Shown here piece by piece: positions 22,340-34,843 of a DNA stretch of 64,000 nt. The position numbers and the translations under genes are program-made. Source of the DNA: Anaeramoeba flamelloides. Its lineage: Eukaryota; Metamonada; Anaeramoebidae. Location: assembly GCA_027625915.1 (NCBI GenBank), contig JANTQA010000023.1:16864001-16928000 (forward strand), in the 5' to 3' direction. The notes below the pieces were generated by a model. The model worked only from the letters and a program-made list of their open reading frames with translations. It had not been told where the DNA came from and searched no databases. Each line of letters opens with the position of its first letter. Position 1 is the first letter of the stretch.

Positions 22340-25102
22340 TTTTTTACTACAATATATTATATGAATTTCTTTTTAATTATTAAAATTTAATATCACTCTT
22401 GGATTTTTGGTTACATAATTTTTTCTTAATCGATTATATCTTTTTAATATCAAAATTGATTGTTTTTTTGTTTTCTTGAATTTTTAAGAGGGATATTTTG
22501 ATTTTTCTTATTCCAAACAGTTTTATTATTTTTTAAGCCCCTTTCAGGTTTTTTAATTTGTGGTTGGACCAAGTTCAATTTTGAATTAATTTTTTGTTTA
22601 AAACAATTCAAAAAAAAAAAAAAATAAAAAATATTTTCGATTTTTTTGACTCAATACCTTTTCCAAATATTTTTCAAAGTCGTTTGAATCCTGCCTCAGT
22701 TTTTTTAATATTTGAAGGGGGTACAAAGAGAAAAAATCATCCAAAAAATAATCATACTTTAATGATAAGATCAGAAAATAACTTTTTCTGATCAGATCAT
22801 AAACATATTTAACCGAAATTATGGAATTGGAGAGAAAAAAAACAAAGTTAAAAGGATACTAAATGAAGTAATCTGAATTACAACCAGTTTCACTTTTAAG
22901 GCACAAACTTTCAACGAAATTTAAGGAACAAAAAAATCTCAAATTAATGCACAAAATTTGGAATTTTTTTTTTACAATTTATTTTACTAGAATTTGAATT
23001 TTGTGCTTTAATTTGAGATTTTTTTGTTCCTTAAATTTTGTTGAAAGTTTGTGCCTTAAAAGTGAAATTGACTGTATCTTTTCAAAAAAATCTACTAAAA
23101 CAATGCTTTTATTTGATGAATGCTACCGAGATAGTATCTTGTACTGTTTTTTTTTTGCGAAAATAAGATTTAGTAAACTTACAAAAAATAAATAATAAAA
23201 TTAAATAAAAAAAATAAATTAAATTCCAAAAATTTGGACACAGTTTAAACAGTGAAAATAACAAAATTACTTTTTACATTCAATTTAGTAATAATATTGA
23301 TTTTACAAATTATTTCATTTTTTGTTTTTTTTTGTTAGATTTTGATTTCCCTTTTTCCATTTACGTAATCTATTTTGTTAGATTTGAATTTTTTTTTTTC
23401 AATGGTTAAAAGAAAATTATTATTGATTTTGTTAAAGAGAAAAAATAATTATCATTGGTTTTTATTTATCTTATCATTTGATTGGTTAATATTTTTTCCA
23501 GAAATTTCAACAAATTTATCAATACAAATTTTTCTTTCTTTCTCATTTCATCATTTTGGACACATCTAAATTATTTTTTTTCCAATTTTTTATTTTTTTC
23601 TTTTATTTGGATAAAACAGGTTACTTAGAAAAACATTAATACTGAATAACTTTCTTTATTTGTACGAAGTTGAGATATAAGCAATATGTATTTCTTAAGG
23701 GGATGATATTTATATCTTCCAGATTGAAAAATATTTTGCTTGTTGTCGAAACAATGAGTCAAATTGTGTGAGTTGTTATTTGTTGAAATAGTGTGGATCT
23801 TCAGTAAAACAAAATAAAAACAAAAAATAATAAAAAATTCTTTTGTAGTTTTTCATTCTTTTTAAATCTTCAAGCTAGACGAATTTTTGTTTTCTTTAAA
23901 ATATGTTTTAAAATAAGAGACTCTCAACCAAAAAAGTAATTGTTTCTAAATTTCAACCTTTTAAAAAGTTATTTTCTTCATCTCTTTTAAACTCTCAAAA
24001 TAGCTGACTCTATCCAAGAACAACACATTTTAAAATCTATTTTTTTGAATAAAAAAACATAACTGGTAATTAAGATCAAGAGAAAATTCACATTTCTTCT
24101 ATTCCCCTGTTCCTTCTATTTTTAATATTAAGACATCACTTCAAAGAACTGAGCTATTTATTTCTCAAAAAAAAACAAAAAACGAGAAAAATTCAATAAT
24201 ACTCATATTACAGTAGAGTATTATTAAATAAAGATCTTTTTTCCAAGAAATAACCAATTTAAATAAGTCTAGAAAAAAGGTTAATATTTATCATTTTTTT
24301 TCACTTAGGTTTCAAAAAAATAATAACATTGAGATTGTTATTAATTTTACTTTTTTTCTTTTATTTGAAAACCTAATAGTTTTTGATTGGATTCAGCATT
24401 AATCAGATTAATTGTTTCAATTCGAAAATATCCCGTTCATTTCAAACTGTTTGTTCACCTAAAAGTATACCAATCCAAACTACAAAAAGAAACATATCAA
24501 GAAAAAAAGACATACAAAAACAATTTACAAATTGAAGGTTTGTGAGTTAAAAAAGGAAACTGTTGTAAAAGTTTATACCCAATTATTATTCAAATGAAAG
24601 TTTCAAAAAAAAAGTAAATTCATTAGAGACACCACGTGCTTAAAACAATCATTTTTTGTTTTTTGAACTTTGGTTCTTTACAAAATATTTCAAAGGTATT
24701 TATTTAATTTTTTGTTTCTAGGCGACACACAAGACAAGTTGTAAATATAGCAATTTGACAGTTTTTTTTTTTTGCTCTTTAAAAGGGTGTCTTGAAAAAT
24801 AGGTTTCATTTTTTCTGTCTTAAATAGTGGGTATGTTTTTAGATCAAGGAGATTGGTTTGTGTTACCTTTTAAATAAACAAAAAAATCACAACAAATCAA
24901 CAAGAACAATAAAAAAAAGAAAAAGACAAAAAAGAAAAAATTCTAAAAATTCAAAAAAAGTTTCTTAAAAAGGATCTTTTAATGAGAAAAAAAAAGAAAA
25001 GTAAGAAAAGAAAAGAAAAAAAATAAAAAAAGAATTGGAATAAAGAGTAAAGTGTTTATTTTTTTTGTTTTAAAGGAAACAAATCGATACATTCAAAATT
25101 CT
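20933..25102. other. 4.2-kb spacer between two minus-strand genes
   Basis: Contains one CAGTC MITE (22881-23074), an AT microsatellite (22303-22336) and A/T homopolymers. The proximal part, just above 20932, must hold the promoter of the 1232-aa gene, but no motif stands out. Confidence 0.6.
22881..23074. mobile_element. CAGTC-type palindromic MITE, copy 4
   Basis: TA flanks at 22879-22880 and 23075-23076. Arms CACTTTTAAGGCACAAACTT and AAGTTTGTGCCTTAAAAGTG are perfectly inverted over 20 bp, and ATCTCAAATTAATGCACAAA is inverted further in. This is the best-preserved copy by eye and would form a long hairpin. Confidence 0.88.
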
Positions 25103-25729
25103 TTAATTTTCTTCTTCAATTTCATTTTTTTTTTCAGAGTTTATCATTACCTTTTCAACTACCGAAATACCGTCTGAGTTAATCATTTTAATTAAGAAGC
25201 ACCTTGTACCAATAATTAATCTTTTTTCTACTTCCCTCAGACATTTTTTCATAAGCTCAAGGCCATCTTCAAAGTCGAGATCTTCTTTCCAAAATCGATC
25301 AAGTATTGAGCCAACAAATAAAGCAGCATATCCCTGTGCTCCATAATTAATTTTTTTACTTGAGCCTAAATAGTCGAGATAATACAAGGATCCTTTTTGA
25401 TCCTTTTGATCATATCCACCTAAAAGAAGGTTAACTGAATAAGGGTTCTTTCTGATTGCGGTTGCTAATTGTCTTCGTGTATAATGAGCAACTGATTTTG
25501 TCGTCAATTCGGTTTCGTTCCTTATTCGATAAAGAGACACATTCCTGATAATCAAATTACAAAATTGGTTTCCGTCTCCTATTTCTCCTGATTTGGCAAG
25601 TATTTTATGGCTGTCAATTGGGACTAATTTATCAAAATCATCTTTGAGTCTCATAATTGATCTTCCTGCGTTAGTGTCTCCTGCCATCAACACATAATTT
25701 TTTCCAACAAATCCAACAAGACTATCCAT
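25103..25729 (-). CDS. PSMB2: Proteasome subunit beta type 2 (beta4), 208 aa
   Basis: Subunit of the inner beta ring of the 20S proteasome. It is a non-catalytic beta subunit with no propeptide and no N-terminal catalytic Thr. The product starts MDSLVGFVGKNYVLMAGDTN, matching the family start MEYLIGIQGPDYVLVASD. It keeps MRLKDDFDK, the GDGNQFCNLI helix, TRRQLATAIRK, the strong motif VNLLLGGYDQ, LYYLDYLGS and GYAALFVGSILDRFW. Length is close to the roughly 200 residues usual for the family. Single exon. A short acidic Lys/Glu-rich tail ends the protein. The start is fixed by alignment, and no ATG lies upstream in frame nearby. Confidence 0.95.
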   Translation of the reverse strand: MDSLVGFVGKNYVLMAGDTNAGRSIMRLKDDFDKLVPIDSHKILAKSGEIGDGNQFCNLIIRNVSLYRIRNETELTTKSVAHYTRRQLATAIRKNPYSVNLLLGGYDQKDQKGSLYYLDYLGSSKKINYGAQGYAALFVGSILDRFWKEDLDFEDGLELMKKCLREVEKRLIIGTRCFLIKMINSDGISVVEKVMINSEKKNEIEEEN

Positions 25730-28700
25730 TTGGAAATAACTTTAATCAAATATTAAAAAAAAAATTAAAAAATAAAAACAAAAAATGATTTTTTTCTTTT
25801 TATTTTACAATATAGTACTCTTTTTGATTTTTTGAATGGTTTTGTTTTATTTGTTAATTCTCAACCATTTTCAAACTGTTACGGAATATATAGATTGTTT
25901 TCTCTGTAGTTTTGTTCATTTAGATAATAATGAAAGAAAAGAATTATTCAATTTTTAGAAAATGTACTATCATGACTTAAATTCACAAACCCCTTTTGTT
26001 CAACTTGGAGTTATAATAATTGTCTTATGTGGGTGTTACATATACTTTTATTAAATTGTTTAATTCAATCCAGTCAAAGAATAAATATTGATATTCTGAG
26101 AACTATTCAATTGAAGATAAAACTTTCTATTGATCTATTTTTTGTATTAAAGATATCTCAATATTTTTTTTGTCCACTTCTTGTTGTACAGTTATCATTA
26201 TGGTCGAAAAAACACAAGACAATTAATCTTTAATAACATACAAAAGAAGCCTATAGTATGAAAATTTTTAGATATCTAAAGTTAAATTGATTTCTCGAGA
26301 TAAAGATCCAAAGCTTTTAAAAAAAAATTTCAAGGTTCAATATTTTCTATTTAAGGTTTAAAATACAAATAGAATGAAAAAAATAATTAAAGTAAATACG
26401 GTGCAAAAAATTATTATTCTTGTTCTTTGATTAATCATTCTTTATATTGATATGAATTTTAATTGTTTTTTGAAAAATAATTTTTTCTTTTTTTTTCTCA
26501 AAGATGAAATGTTGAGTGTAAGACTAATTATTAGGTAGCTCCTTATGAATGTGTTTTGGTTTTTGTGTTAGTTATTGAAATTTTAATTTTCTCGTTTTAA
26601 CAATTTCAAAAAAAAAAAATATTTAAAAGTACCAAAAAAAAAAAAAAAACAAATCTAAATAAATACTACAATTGACAAACGTAAAATCAAAATTCATATT
26701 AATTATGTATCAAATTATGATTCTTACACTCACTAATTCAGATTTCAGAAAAAAAAACAAGAAAAAAAATTTTTTATTTGTGTCAAAATATTAAAAAAAT
26801 ATTGAAAAATAATAGTGAAATTTATTGTTTATATAATCTTTTAACAGCTGTTTAATACCTGAACTTAATGAGACTGTTTGGTGGATTATTGATTTTGATA
26901 GCATCAAAATAAAACATACAATTTTATAATATAAATTGAATTTTCCAGATTTAAATATAAATATTTTTGGGTGTATTTTTAAATTTAGGGTTTGATGATT
27001 TAGAAATGTATTTTGTGTTCAAGAAAAAGTAAAAATTGGTTTGTATCTGATTTGAATAAAAAAGGAAATTTTTTATTAGATTTAAAATAATTATTGTATT
27101 TTTTTTTTTTTTGAAATTAAATATATCATTTAAACTAAGTTCTTTAAAAACTCCATGGTTTTATTTTTAAAGTATATTTTAGTACACTTCCTTAACAGAT
27201 AATAAGATTTCTTTCTTCTTCAGTAAAAATAGTTTTTTTTTGGAAAATATTTAGAAATATCTTGAATTTTGAAGTTTTTCCTAAAATATGAGAAGTGTGG
27301 ATCAAATTTTTACCAACCATAATTCATTTCTGAAAAATGCCTTATTAAAAAATTTGGTTTTTGAGTAATCTGATTTTTACTTTCTTTTTTACCATTATGT
27401 GAAAAAAGGTGAAATGCGTTTTTTACTTTGGAACATTAATGAAAACGTAAAGTAAAACCAATTAATGAAAGAAAAAATCAACGGTTTAAAAATAAAATAG
27501 AGGATTCAGTATAATAATGGTTTTTTTCTACTAATATCTTACTAGTGTGGACTTTTCTTTGATTTAGAAATTATCAAAAAAAATGTTTAAAAAATTGACT
27601 AAATTTGTGATCTCCAAAACATCCCATCTTATTTTGGCAATAACTCTAGTAGATTTATATTTTTTTTGTACATTCTATTTTAAATAATATAATAGTTTTT
27701 ATTTGAGGTTAATTTGTTTCTTCTTTTTGAATGTATTTTACTTTCAATTTTTTGGTCAATGTTGTCTATAAAAAAAAATTTTGAACTTTTTTTTCAAAAT
27801 CATAAAATAATTTTTTGATAAATCAACACACACACATACAAAAAATCAAGGTTAACAATATGACAATTAAAACTCAAAAATTGAGAAGAAAAGCCCAAAA
27901 TATTTATTTTTTTTAGTAATCATAGAATTCTTTATAATAATTGTTAAAAAATCAATTTATTTTTTATTAAATTTTCAGAATGGTGGTATTTGATTAAAAA
28001 CGGGGAAATCCTTATTATTCAAATTCATACAAATTCACAATTTTTTCAAAATAACCAATTCTATTGAAATATATAAATTATGGGTATTTAAATTCTCCAC
28101 TTTTAAATTATGTTAGTGTATCTGTGAGTATTTTAAGATAAGGTTGGGTGGTTTGTATGATTAGTTAGGATTTTGAAAAACAAAAAAAAAAAAAAAAGAA
28201 TTAAGACGAATTAGAAGTGTGTATCACTCGTTATAAGGAGTAAAAATTTTCCACTTAAAGTTCGTAGATGAAATTGGTTTTTTAGCAATAATATAAAAAT
28301 ATTTTGTAGTGAGGATTTCAATATTTTGGTTTTTCTATAATTAAAGTAATAAAATACTACCAACCACAAATAATCTTTCTGTTACTCACTTCCACAGCCA
28401 TTAAAAACCTTAAAAACTTTCAGGGAGATAAAAGTAAACAAGAAACTCTTCAAAAATACGAAAAATAATTCAATTTGACGAAATTTGGAAATTTATAATA
28501 AATACTTGAAAAAAAATTTAAATAAGACACAAATTGTGACTAACCATTGAAATGAAAAAAAGAATCATTATATTACATTGAATCAAAAAAAGAATTATTT
28601 TTGAAAAAGAATCAAATTATGAACTCCTTTAATTGTGTTGAATTGAAGATACATTATAAAAATCCTTATTACTGATCCAAGATTTGGAAAATCGAAAAAC

Positions 28701-29452
28701 AATAGATAAAAAATTTCAAACCAACAAACTTTCAATTTTAAATTTTTTTAAATTTTTAAAACAGAAATTGTGACTTTTATAATTTGAGAAAAAAATCTAT
28801 TTTTTTTTTTTCTATTCACTTTCCATCTAATTCTCAAACTTTTCATCATTACATTACTTTAATAAATTATCAAAATGGGAATTGAACTGCAATTTTTTAT
28901 ACTTTTTCGAGTTATCAGTAATTCAAAGGCCAGTGAACACGATCTCCACACCCTTCTTTTCTTTTTTTGGTGTTTTATACACTTTTTGATGGATTTTTTT
29001 TTTTTTTGATAACTTATGTTTATCTCGAGGTTATGAAGAAAGTAATTATTTGGAATTATTAAAATTTAAAAAAAAAAAAAATGCATAAAAACGATCTTTT
29101 TCTCCTTCCTCCTACAACAATCTTAATCAAAGCTTAAATAAATTATTAAAATTAATAAAATTTTCTATGTTGTTCTGTTTATTTACGTCCCAAGTTTCCT
29201 TCAATTTAACTTTTTATTTATGAAGAAAATGAAAAAAATTAGACAACAATCAATTAATTTTTTTAATTATAAAAAAAATTAACATTTAAAAGAGAGGGAT
29301 TTAGTCTTATTTGATTCAAAAAAAACAAAGAATTTTCAATGAATTTTTTTTTTTTTTCTCAATCAGCTGAATTCAATTAATCGTTTCGAAACAATTAATC
29401 ACTTGTAAAAATTGAGAAAAATATATTTCTATCTTAGGCATTGCATAGATCC
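25730..29452. other. 3.7-kb spacer, no gene seen
   Basis: A/T-rich with many homopolymers. I found no exon-like stretch, RNA gene or copy of the repeat families described elsewhere. Confidence 0.55.
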
Positions 29453-30072
29453 TTAAACTTTTTTTCCATAGAGACCATCTTTGATGTAATAAAAGTATGG
29501 TGTTAAGCCATCAGATCCGTATCTCATGAGTGCAACAGCAGATTCAGAGTCCATAGATTTTCCAAGATAAAAGGCATATTCGTCAAATTCAGAGGCAACA
29601 CCTTTAATGAATTTGGAGATGTTTTTCATGAAAGTTTTTAAGTGTTCTGGGTTATTTTCTTCAATGTGTGTTTTAAGTTTTTTCATGTATCCTTTTGCCC
29701 ACATTCCAAATTGTTTTTTGGAGAAGGAAAATTCTTGGAGTTCAAATGTGTCAACAATATCAATGACTTGTTCAACATTTTCATCAAGTTGTTCGGTGGA
29801 TTCAATACCATAGTCGGATTCTCCTTTTGCTCGGTACTATAGTGATGGTTAATGAAAAAAACAAAATTAAATAAAAAATAACAAAGAAAGCAAAAAAAAA
29901 TTTTAAAAACATTCTGTTGAATTTTTTTTCTGTAAAAAAGAAAGAAAAAAAAAAAAAGAAGGAAAATATTTACTGTTCCTTTAACCTTGAAAACAACTTC
30001 GTCAATGAGTTCAAGTTTATACCCATCGGAAATCATATCATCGTTAGTAAAAAGATCTCTGTATAATTTCAT
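29453..30072 (-). CDS. TPT1: Translationally controlled tumour protein (TCTP)
   Basis: Small conserved cytosolic protein of the TCTP family, linked to growth control and translation. Two exons: 30072-29974 and 29836-29453, with a 136-bp GT-AG intron in phase 0. Exon 1 gives MKLYRDLFTNDDMISDGYKL and ELIDEVVFKVKG. Exon 2 continues YRAKGESDYGIESTEQ, then the family core LQEFSFSKKQFGMWAKGYM, and ends with the signature MRYGSDGLTPYFYYIKDGLY followed by GKKV. The acidic flexible loop after the first block is shorter than in animals. About 160 residues in all, close to the usual 170. The donor position could be off by one because of an adjoining poly-A run. Confidence 0.95.
29837..29973 (-). other. 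TCTP intron
   Basis: Donor ACA/GTAAAT and acceptor CACTATAG. The frame is kept (VKGT-YRAKGESDYG). Confidence 0.85.
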
Positions 30073-31165
30073 TTTGTTAAGTTTCTTTTATTTTTGAAGA
30101 AGTTGGAGTTTATTTTAAAAAAAAAGAAAAATTAATAAATTAGAAGTGGGTTTTGGAGAAAGGAAAAAAACGAGTAAAAACAAACTTTGTGAGAATTAAA
30201 AAAAAATGAAAATGTAAATAAAATTTCAGTAAATAAGGAGTAACCGAAAAGGATCGAGGGTGCATTTTCTGGTTCAAATTTAAAGAAATTATTTGTTTGA
30301 TTACCCATTTATTTCTTCAAGTATTTTGGGAAAAAACTAACAATACTTTTGTATAGATAAAGTTAGGTTCAACCAATTCAGAATTACAAATTACGTAATC
30401 TTGTGTTTCTTGTCAAGTAAAAATTTATTTTTTATTAAAGAAACAACATAAATTAAAAAAATATACTTGTTCACAAGCTTTGAAAAAACTTCATGCCAAC
30501 TATTTTATTAAAAGATATCTCCACAACAAAAACGAATAAATTTGCAAAATTCGACTTAGACTTAACCCCTTTCTGAAATTGTCTGAAGTACTGAAAAAAA
30601 AACCTACTCAGACCATTAACAATCAAAAAAAATCTTTAGGTAATTTAATTGGAAATTTTAAAAATTTTACTCAATCTTGGAATTGAAAAACCAATGAAAA
30701 ATCTGAGGACTACTATAATCACAAATTGACTTTTATTATACTTACTAGAAAAGAGTATATGATTTTTTAAAAGTCTGAACCATTTTTCGAATTGTGAGAA
30801 AAGCATAAAATACAAGATTTTTGCAAATTACCTTAAAAAAAATTATTTTGTTTGAAAGAAAACTTATTGCCTGTAAAGGAAGTGTGTAAAAATACACTTG
30901 CAAAATCAAACTTCTAAGTTTTGGAATTACTTCAATATAAAAAATAAACTTAATTTGAAAAAAAAATTACAATAATTATCTTAATCTCGAAAAAATATAA
31001 TTTCATGAGTCGAAGAACACTTTGGAATAATTTTTTCTTTTTTTTGAATCTAAAAAATCAGAGAAAAAACTTCAAACTATACAGTTTAAAATTTCTGTAA
31101 ATACTTTTTTATAACCTATATAAATCAACTTATAAGCAAAAGAAATCCACCATCAACTGATAACT

Positions 31166-31364
31166 ATAGCAAGTTCCATTGACTACACAACCTCTCAGTG
31201 AAATTTTTGGGACATAAAAATCCAAAATTAAGGCACAAAATTTCGGTTTCAAGTCAAATAAATGGTCAAAAAAAAAACCCCAAAAATGTGCCTTAATTTG
31301 AGATTTTTTTTTTCTACCTTAAATTATGCTGGGGGTTTGTGCCTTAAAAATTTAACCGATTATA
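31166..31364. mobile_element. CAGTC-type palindromic MITE, copy 5 (diverged)
   Basis: Retains AAATTAAGGCACAAAATTTC and the inverted TGTGCCTTAATTTGAGATTT. The outer arms are heavily mutated (CAAGTTCCATTGACTACACA / GTGCCTTAAAAATTTAACCG). This is probably the oldest copy in the window. Confidence 0.7.
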
Positions 31365-33444
31365 ATAAAAAATATAAAACATATATTAACCAACTAATGG
31401 ACGTAGTGCCAAGTGCAGAGAAACTGATATGTTCATAATCTTTTATTATATGTAAATCATCTTGTGGGTTAAATAGATTAAATATCTTGAAAAATTCGAT
31501 TAACAAAAATAGTACTAAAAAAAGTTCGGATCAATTTCAAAGGATTCTGGTAAGGTGGAAAAACAATAAGAATTTTATAACCAATATTACCTTTGAGAAA
31601 AATTTATAAGATTAAACCATCAATCTTGAGATTTCATAATTTAAAATATCAAATTATTATCACTTTTTGAAAACTTTTGATCAATTAGAAAATTTGAAAA
31701 TCAAATTCTTCGGGTTTCAAAAGACTGGATTTCCATGATCTAATTGGGAACTTTAATTTGACCCCCATTTGTATTTCCTCAACACTGCCATTTTTAAATT
31801 AAAAAAGTAAAATTTTTATTTCAAGAACCCAAAATATTTAACTAATTATTAGTGTAAAAAAACCCAAAAATTAGCACACAATTAATTTGTCCTGTTCTTA
31901 TTAGAGATTTAATTATCATTCCTAATTTAAATTGGAGATGTTTTTTTTTTAATTATGTCGATTATAATTTAACATTAGTTTCATTTTTTTTTTTTTTTTT
32001 TACATTCTTTTCTTTAGGAACCCCCCTTTTTTTAATATGTGCATTATCAGAATTCTTAACTTTATTATTTTTTTTAACAAATAATTTTTATATGATGTTC
32101 ACTAAACTGTATTTCTTTTTGTTTTTCCTTTGCTGTGGACCCCATTTTGTTACCACCGATAAAACTTTCACCCATCAAACCCAATTCACCTATATTGTTT
32201 GTCCTCTGTCTGTTTTTTTTTTTTTACTAAACAAATATTTTTTTCTTTCTATTAACTTCTTAAAAACAAAAAAAAATTATATAAGTAACTATTGTTGAAA
32301 ATTCATTTTTTATTTCAACTCCGATAAATGTGTAATTAATGGCTTTTGGAAAAAAAAGTAATTATTTTTTGAATTGAATATAAATTATAAAAAAAAAAGA
32401 AACAAAAATAGATCTCATTTTAAAAATAATTTTAATTTTACTTATTCGATATAAAAATTTATACCCCTTTTACGTGTCAAAAATTAACTAGGACAAACAA
32501 CCAAAATCTTGGATACAAAAAAATCTCAAACACATTCTATATTTTTAATTTTCTTATCCAATCATTTAAAAAACAACAGTTTAAATAAAAAAATATTTCA
32601 CAATAAGGCAAAACATAAAATAATAGATCTGAAGATTGTTTATCAACTCAGAATTCTTTTTTTTTCTTTCACATAACACATGGTGCCCCTTTAAACCCTT
32701 AGAGAAAGTTAAATGGTGACTAGGATGTAATGAAATTAGTAGGTAATCCAACTTTTTTATTACCTTTTTTTTTGTAAGCTATTTCCAAAAAGTGGGGCAA
32801 ATTTATTTTAAAATATCTTTATTAATCATAATCTTCAAAAAAGTATTTAAACACACAAAATCATTTACTCCTATTTATTGATTCTTGATAATCTTTCAAT
32901 TTTTTTTATTAGTATTGTATTACATATATAAAAGATATTAAATTTTATGATATGGATTTTATCTGATAAGTTTTTAGGGGTGAAAATTGGTTTTCATTAT
33001 TTTCTCTTTTTTAGCTCGAAAAAATCGTTTCCATAACTTTTTTAATACCAATAAATTTTAAAATAGAATTGAAAACATATAACTGCATTTGATTGTTTAA
33101 AATCATTTTTAGCCTTTTCCACATTCTCAGTTTTTTATTGAAATTAATCCTATAGTATTTTCACCAAAAAAAGTGTTATTTTTTTTTTCATTTTTTGAAA
33201 ATATTTCAATGTACATATTTAGAACAAAATACCTTAGCGACTGGTTCAATTGACACAAACATTAAAATTAATTTAGTTATGCCAATTTCTGAATACTCCC
33301 ACTAAAAAATATTATTTTTTATCGAGAGTAAAAAAAAATGTCACACTTTTTTGGAAATACCTTATATGATCAGAAAACAGATCATTTATTTTCACTGTGT
33401 GTTTCGTGGATTTTTTTTAATTAAAAATTTCTTAAAAAAATATA

Positions 33445-33642
33445 CAATTAGTTCCACTTTTAAGGGATAAAGTTTAAAAGAAATTTAAGGCACAATAAAA
33501 GTCTCAAATTAAAGCACAAAATTTGGAATTTTTTTTTACAAATTATTTTACTAGAATTTGTATTTTGTGAATTATTTTGGGATTGTTTTTGTGCCTAAAA
33601 TTTCCTTAAAAGTTTGTGTCATAAAAGTGGAACTGACTGTGT
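33445..33642. mobile_element. CAGTC-type palindromic MITE, copy 6
   Basis: Starts CAATTAGTTCCACTTTTAAG after TA and ends AAAAGTGGAACTGACTG. The internal arms are moderately diverged. It lies about 130 bp left of a copy of the 700-bp family. Confidence 0.8.
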
Positions 33643-33773
33643 ATTAAAAAAAATTTCAATCACTAAAATAATGAAATTAAAATGTAGATATAGGAACAAA
33701 AGGCAAATCATTGATCATTTCTCAAAGTATATAAGACAAATAAACATAACGTTCTATTGTGGAATTTTATTTT

Positions 33774-34316
33774 ATACCATATCCCAGTCAAAGGTGCGCC
33801 ATAATGATGAGCGAATTACACCTGTTTAAATGGATTGGATTGATATTAAAATAAAAAATTTATTATGGAAATTTCAAAATTGAAATCATTTTTCAGATTT
33901 TTTCACATTTTTTTTTGCTTAAATTTTTTTTTGAAATCGTTATTCATTTGCAAATTTTTTTTTTTTTATTGCAAGATCGATATTAACAAGGTAAAAACGT
34001 GTTATTTTAATGTTATTGAAATAGTGGAAATGATTGTAGAGAAATCATATTGATTTCTATTGGAATTTTATTTGATCTACAATTAAAGATCAAAATGAAC
34101 ATTGTTGTTTTTTTCAATATCTGGGTAACTAAGAATTTGAGTTTTTCAATTTTTAAGAAAATCTATTGATTTTTTAGTTTTATCCCAGAAGGATATCAAC
34201 TATTTTCTAGATGTGCATTATTCTACTTTTTTCATATTTGTTCTTCAATGTTCAATGATAAAAAATAATTGATATCTGAAAAAAATGTTTGTAACCTTTG
34301 AATGAAACAAAGTTTA
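33774..34316 (+). mobile_element. 700-bp TIR element, copy 3, internally shortened
   Basis: Left end CCCAGTCAAAGGTGCGCC, right end GTAACCTTTGAATGAAACAA followed by AGTTTAT. The interior shares ATTGCAAGATCGATATTAAC, GATTTCTATTGGAATTTTAT and GAGTTTTTCAATTTTTAAGA with the copies at 42349 and 54241. About 150 bp are missing from the middle. Confidence 0.75.
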
Positions 34317-34564
34317 TTTTTGAAAAAAATTTTAATAAATTATTTTTCATAAAGTTCTTTTAATGCCAAAAATCAACCATACACATATGAATGTAAAAAA
34401 TTTTCTTTTCGGATCCTCTTGGAATTTGATAAAAAGGTGAAAATTTCGGCTTTATGGTTGCTGCTTCTTAAATAAAAAAACAAACAATTAATTATTTGCT
34501 AAAAATATTCAAATATAGAACCCAATTCTCTAAATTATAGTATTCAATAATACTGACCTTTTAT

Positions 34565-34735
<171 letters not shown>

Positions 34736-34843
34736 ACTGGGAGAGGGATATAAAAATGTTATGGTTATAAATATTACCTAATTAATAATATTGGAAAATT
34801 AAATTAAAACTTATCATTTATTTTTATTTTCAATTTCATTATT

